Shown piece by piece: positions 61,930-64,000 of a stretch of 64,000 bases of DNA (within the stretch, counting starts at the first letter, position 1; every line of letters begins with the position of its first letter). The stretch comes from Solen grandis (lineage: Eukaryota > Mollusca > Bivalvia > Adapedonta > Solenidae): positions 27,529,002 through 27,593,001 of the forward strand of contig CM037777.1 in NCBI GenBank assembly GCA_021229015.1. The letters run 5' to 3'. A program made the position numbers and the translations under genes. The notes beneath the pieces were generated by a model. It was not told the DNA's origin and searched no databases. It was given only the letters and a program-made list of their open reading frames with translations.

Positions 61930-62814
61930 TTATAATAATACAAGAAAGGTATGGCATAAGAAAATAAAGGAGTTATATGCTACTTAAGAGATAAGAGATT
62001 CTTATTATCAAAATTGATAAAGTGAATTAAAAACTTTTTTCAAGAACAATAAATTAAACAGAGACCCCCCTGCGTACACACTCTCATCTACGAGTTATGT
62101 GACCTGACAATGCCACGTGACCAACCATAAACAAAACAACAAGTGTTGATGATGAAAGTGAGATACTCTCGAAAAAGTACACAAAGGTTAACTTAGATCA
62201 GAGTAAAAAACAATCTTCTTCCGAAAGACAGTATTAGCGTATATTGGTCTCGTGCCTACTTTCGATTTCGTACTTCGTTCGCCGCCGGCATAACGTTAAT
62301 TACCCGTTTGATTCACAATATTAAAATTGTTCCAGCTACCACCGAGGATGGGACGGAGTTATTATTTTTGAGTTATTTTGATAATTTCTCATTTATTCTT
62401 CTGATGGATGTTACGAAGTTCCTGGAATACGTCACGAAGTTAAAATAGGGTAATACATATATTTTTTAAAGAGAGAATGGGGTGTAAAATTAAAGATTGA
62501 TAATGAAGGTTGCCTAATGCTATGTGCTATTTATCGAACAAGACTGTATAGACTGATTATCAGTGCAACTTCTTTGAAATGAAGACAAATTAACTAAAAT
62601 GTCGTAATTGTCTGATTATCTTTCCAAGCACTTTCCTTTTCATCGCCATAAAGAATATCCCAATTTTAATGGATAATGGCTGACTTCATACACAACCCAC
62701 TGTTACAAATGTGAAATATGTTAATATAATTATACTTTTACATTAATACCTTTGTTTGGTTTACTATACTTTACATACTAAATTGTCGATACCATAGACA
62801 TGCCTCAACATTGA
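60809..62814. other. unassigned stretch with CT/GT microsatellite
   Basis: CT repeats run into GT repeats at 61886-61930. TGACGTCAACGTCATGACGT at 61094-61113 is a near-palindromic TGACGT-rich site. No gene recognised. Confidence 0.4.
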
Positions 62815-63033
62815 TTTATATATTGTTTAGGAATGACCTATTTGTAAGCCGTAAGATCCGGTTGTCAAATATCCACAGTGTGTTTCTGTATTTATATATT
62901 GTTTGGGAATGACCTATTTATAAGCCGTAAAATCTGGTTGTCAAATATCCACAGTGTGTTGCTGTATTTATATATTGTTTGGAATGACCTACTTCTAAGC
63001 CGTAAGATCCTGTTGTCAAATATTCAAAGTGTA
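62815..63033. repeat. 76-bp tandem repeat, about three copies
   Basis: TTTATATATTGTTTRGGAAT starts at 62815, 62891 and 62967 and is followed each time by GACCTA.TT.TAAGCCGTAA and GGTTGTCAAATATCCACAGT. The last copy is more diverged. Confidence 0.85.
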
Positions 63034-64000
63034 TTGATGCTTTTGATGTAGAGTGTAATCATATGTTTAAGCATTGATATCACATCATCTTAACCCTTTA
63101 CTTTATGAATATCATTTTAAGTGGTATAAGAAACTATAGATAGTTTTTTGGTGTACATAATGTGTAACAACTAAGCTGCAATCATGCATAAGCAAACAGA
63201 GGAGACCCAGATCAGACTGCTCTATTGCCTCCCTGTTTGCTCAAACAAAATTGCACCTCACATGTTACACAGTCTGCACAGAAATGACAAATCCATTGAA
63301 TTGTTTCATATACCATTAAAAGTTCCAGTAAGCAAATTTGCAAGTTCACAGATAATATGTTTTTTTTACTATATATGTGTGCATTACGTCTATCAATACC
63401 AATCGTCACCTAATTCAACCATCCGTGATTAAAAAAGTGTGGTTTACGCATCACAGGCAGTACCGTTATGGGCGGTATTGAAACTATATTTAGACTGATA
63501 AAACCTATATTTAGATTCATTCACTTAACTTCATAGGGTATGAACTGGTGAAGACGCCATGTTGCGGAACGTGTCCTTCGGGGATATCGTATTCTTAATT
63601 TATTCATTTTCGTACAAGTTGTGCTTGCTTTCGAAAACAGCGTTTTCCTGTATGTGGCGTACACTTTCCGCGTTCTTTTTTTTTTTCAGGAAACAAAGAC
63701 CAATATTAACGACGGAGAGTTTTTTTTTTTCCGAAGATTTCTATCGATCATCTGTGAACGAGCTGCTTTAATATTCATTGAGTCATTAATTAGTACATGA
63801 ATATTCATAAGTTTGATAAGCGAACAAATTATGTCATTTTGGCATTTTGTAATACCATGACTGTATTCGTAAAATGTATATTTTGAAGGATGTTTATATT
63901 CTTATATCACATGTTGGCAGTATAAAGAGACCAACCCACACCATTCTGACATTAAGCGTACATCGATATTTGTACGGTACATTTGGATGCTACGGCTTCG
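63034..64000. other. unassigned stretch
   Basis: The open frames at 63184-63432 and 63559-63771 show no domain. The second is interrupted by long T tracts that look intronic. Nothing else recognised. Confidence 0.4.

Noticed and set aside
63559..63771. 70-codon frame as a terminal exon
   Set aside because: Long T tracts inside it look like intron sequence; no family recognised.

Overview
The window looks like nuclear DNA from a marine bivalve mollusc. It is AT-rich and intron-rich and holds little coding sequence. Most of it is short mobile DNA of kinds known from bivalves: pearl/Helentron-like elements with about 150-320 bp tandem cores, tRNA-derived SINEs resembling the molluscan V-SINE RUDI, a hAT element and a 5'-truncated LINE. 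The two gene types I can name, a RING-less B-box/beta-propeller TRIM-like protein and a receptor tyrosine phosphatase with lectin-like and EGF-like ectodomain, belong to families that are expanded in bivalves. Two blocks of exactly 100 Ns (12108-12207, 30397-30496) mark scaffold gaps.

Layout. 1-11400: a possible non-coding transcription unit interrupted by three tandem-core elements (665-3061 with a second element nested at 1371-2631; 4508-6186; 10223-11370) and two arrays built from short words (CCATTGAA/TTCAATGG near 6.4-6.8 kb, ACCATGGT-like near 8.2-8.7 kb). 12549-30314 (+): an incomplete receptor-type protein tyrosine phosphatase gene in eleven exons. All exon phases agree: a fucolectin/F5-8C-like domain in two exons, two EGF-like exons, a transmembrane exon, a juxtamembrane exon, and five exons covering the first half of the phosphatase domain. 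A LINE 3' fragment lies after the first EGF exon, between two copies of that exon region. The gene is lost at the second gap, before the WPD loop and the catalytic cysteine loop.

30497-34220: a tRNA-like SINE, two retroelement primer-site-like 18-mers, an unidentified coding-like segment (32912-33134) and a SINE. 34225-38300: about 4 kb in which almost every base lies in a homopolymer run, including about 300 bp of nearly pure C. I read this as an assembly or base-calling artefact that fades out by about 39.1 kb. 39792-41429 (-): the TRIM-like gene, split by two frameshifts. 42187-44932: nested mobile DNA (a SINE split by a pearl-like element; a hAT element with an exact 8-bp target duplication inside another pearl-like copy).

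45-64 kb: no gene recognised. It holds SINEs, an inverted-repeat element (46.15-46.93 kb), a further tandem-core element (48.3-49.0 kb), a 16-bp minisatellite of about 0.95 kb (55.36-56.31 kb), a compound GAT microsatellite (57.95-58.53 kb) and small tandem repeats. The most interesting theme is the modular design of the tandem-core elements. Different core repeats are joined to similar ends and to a GACGGACGG-rich block, and two unrelated cores carry the same RFX X-box-like palindrome in every unit.
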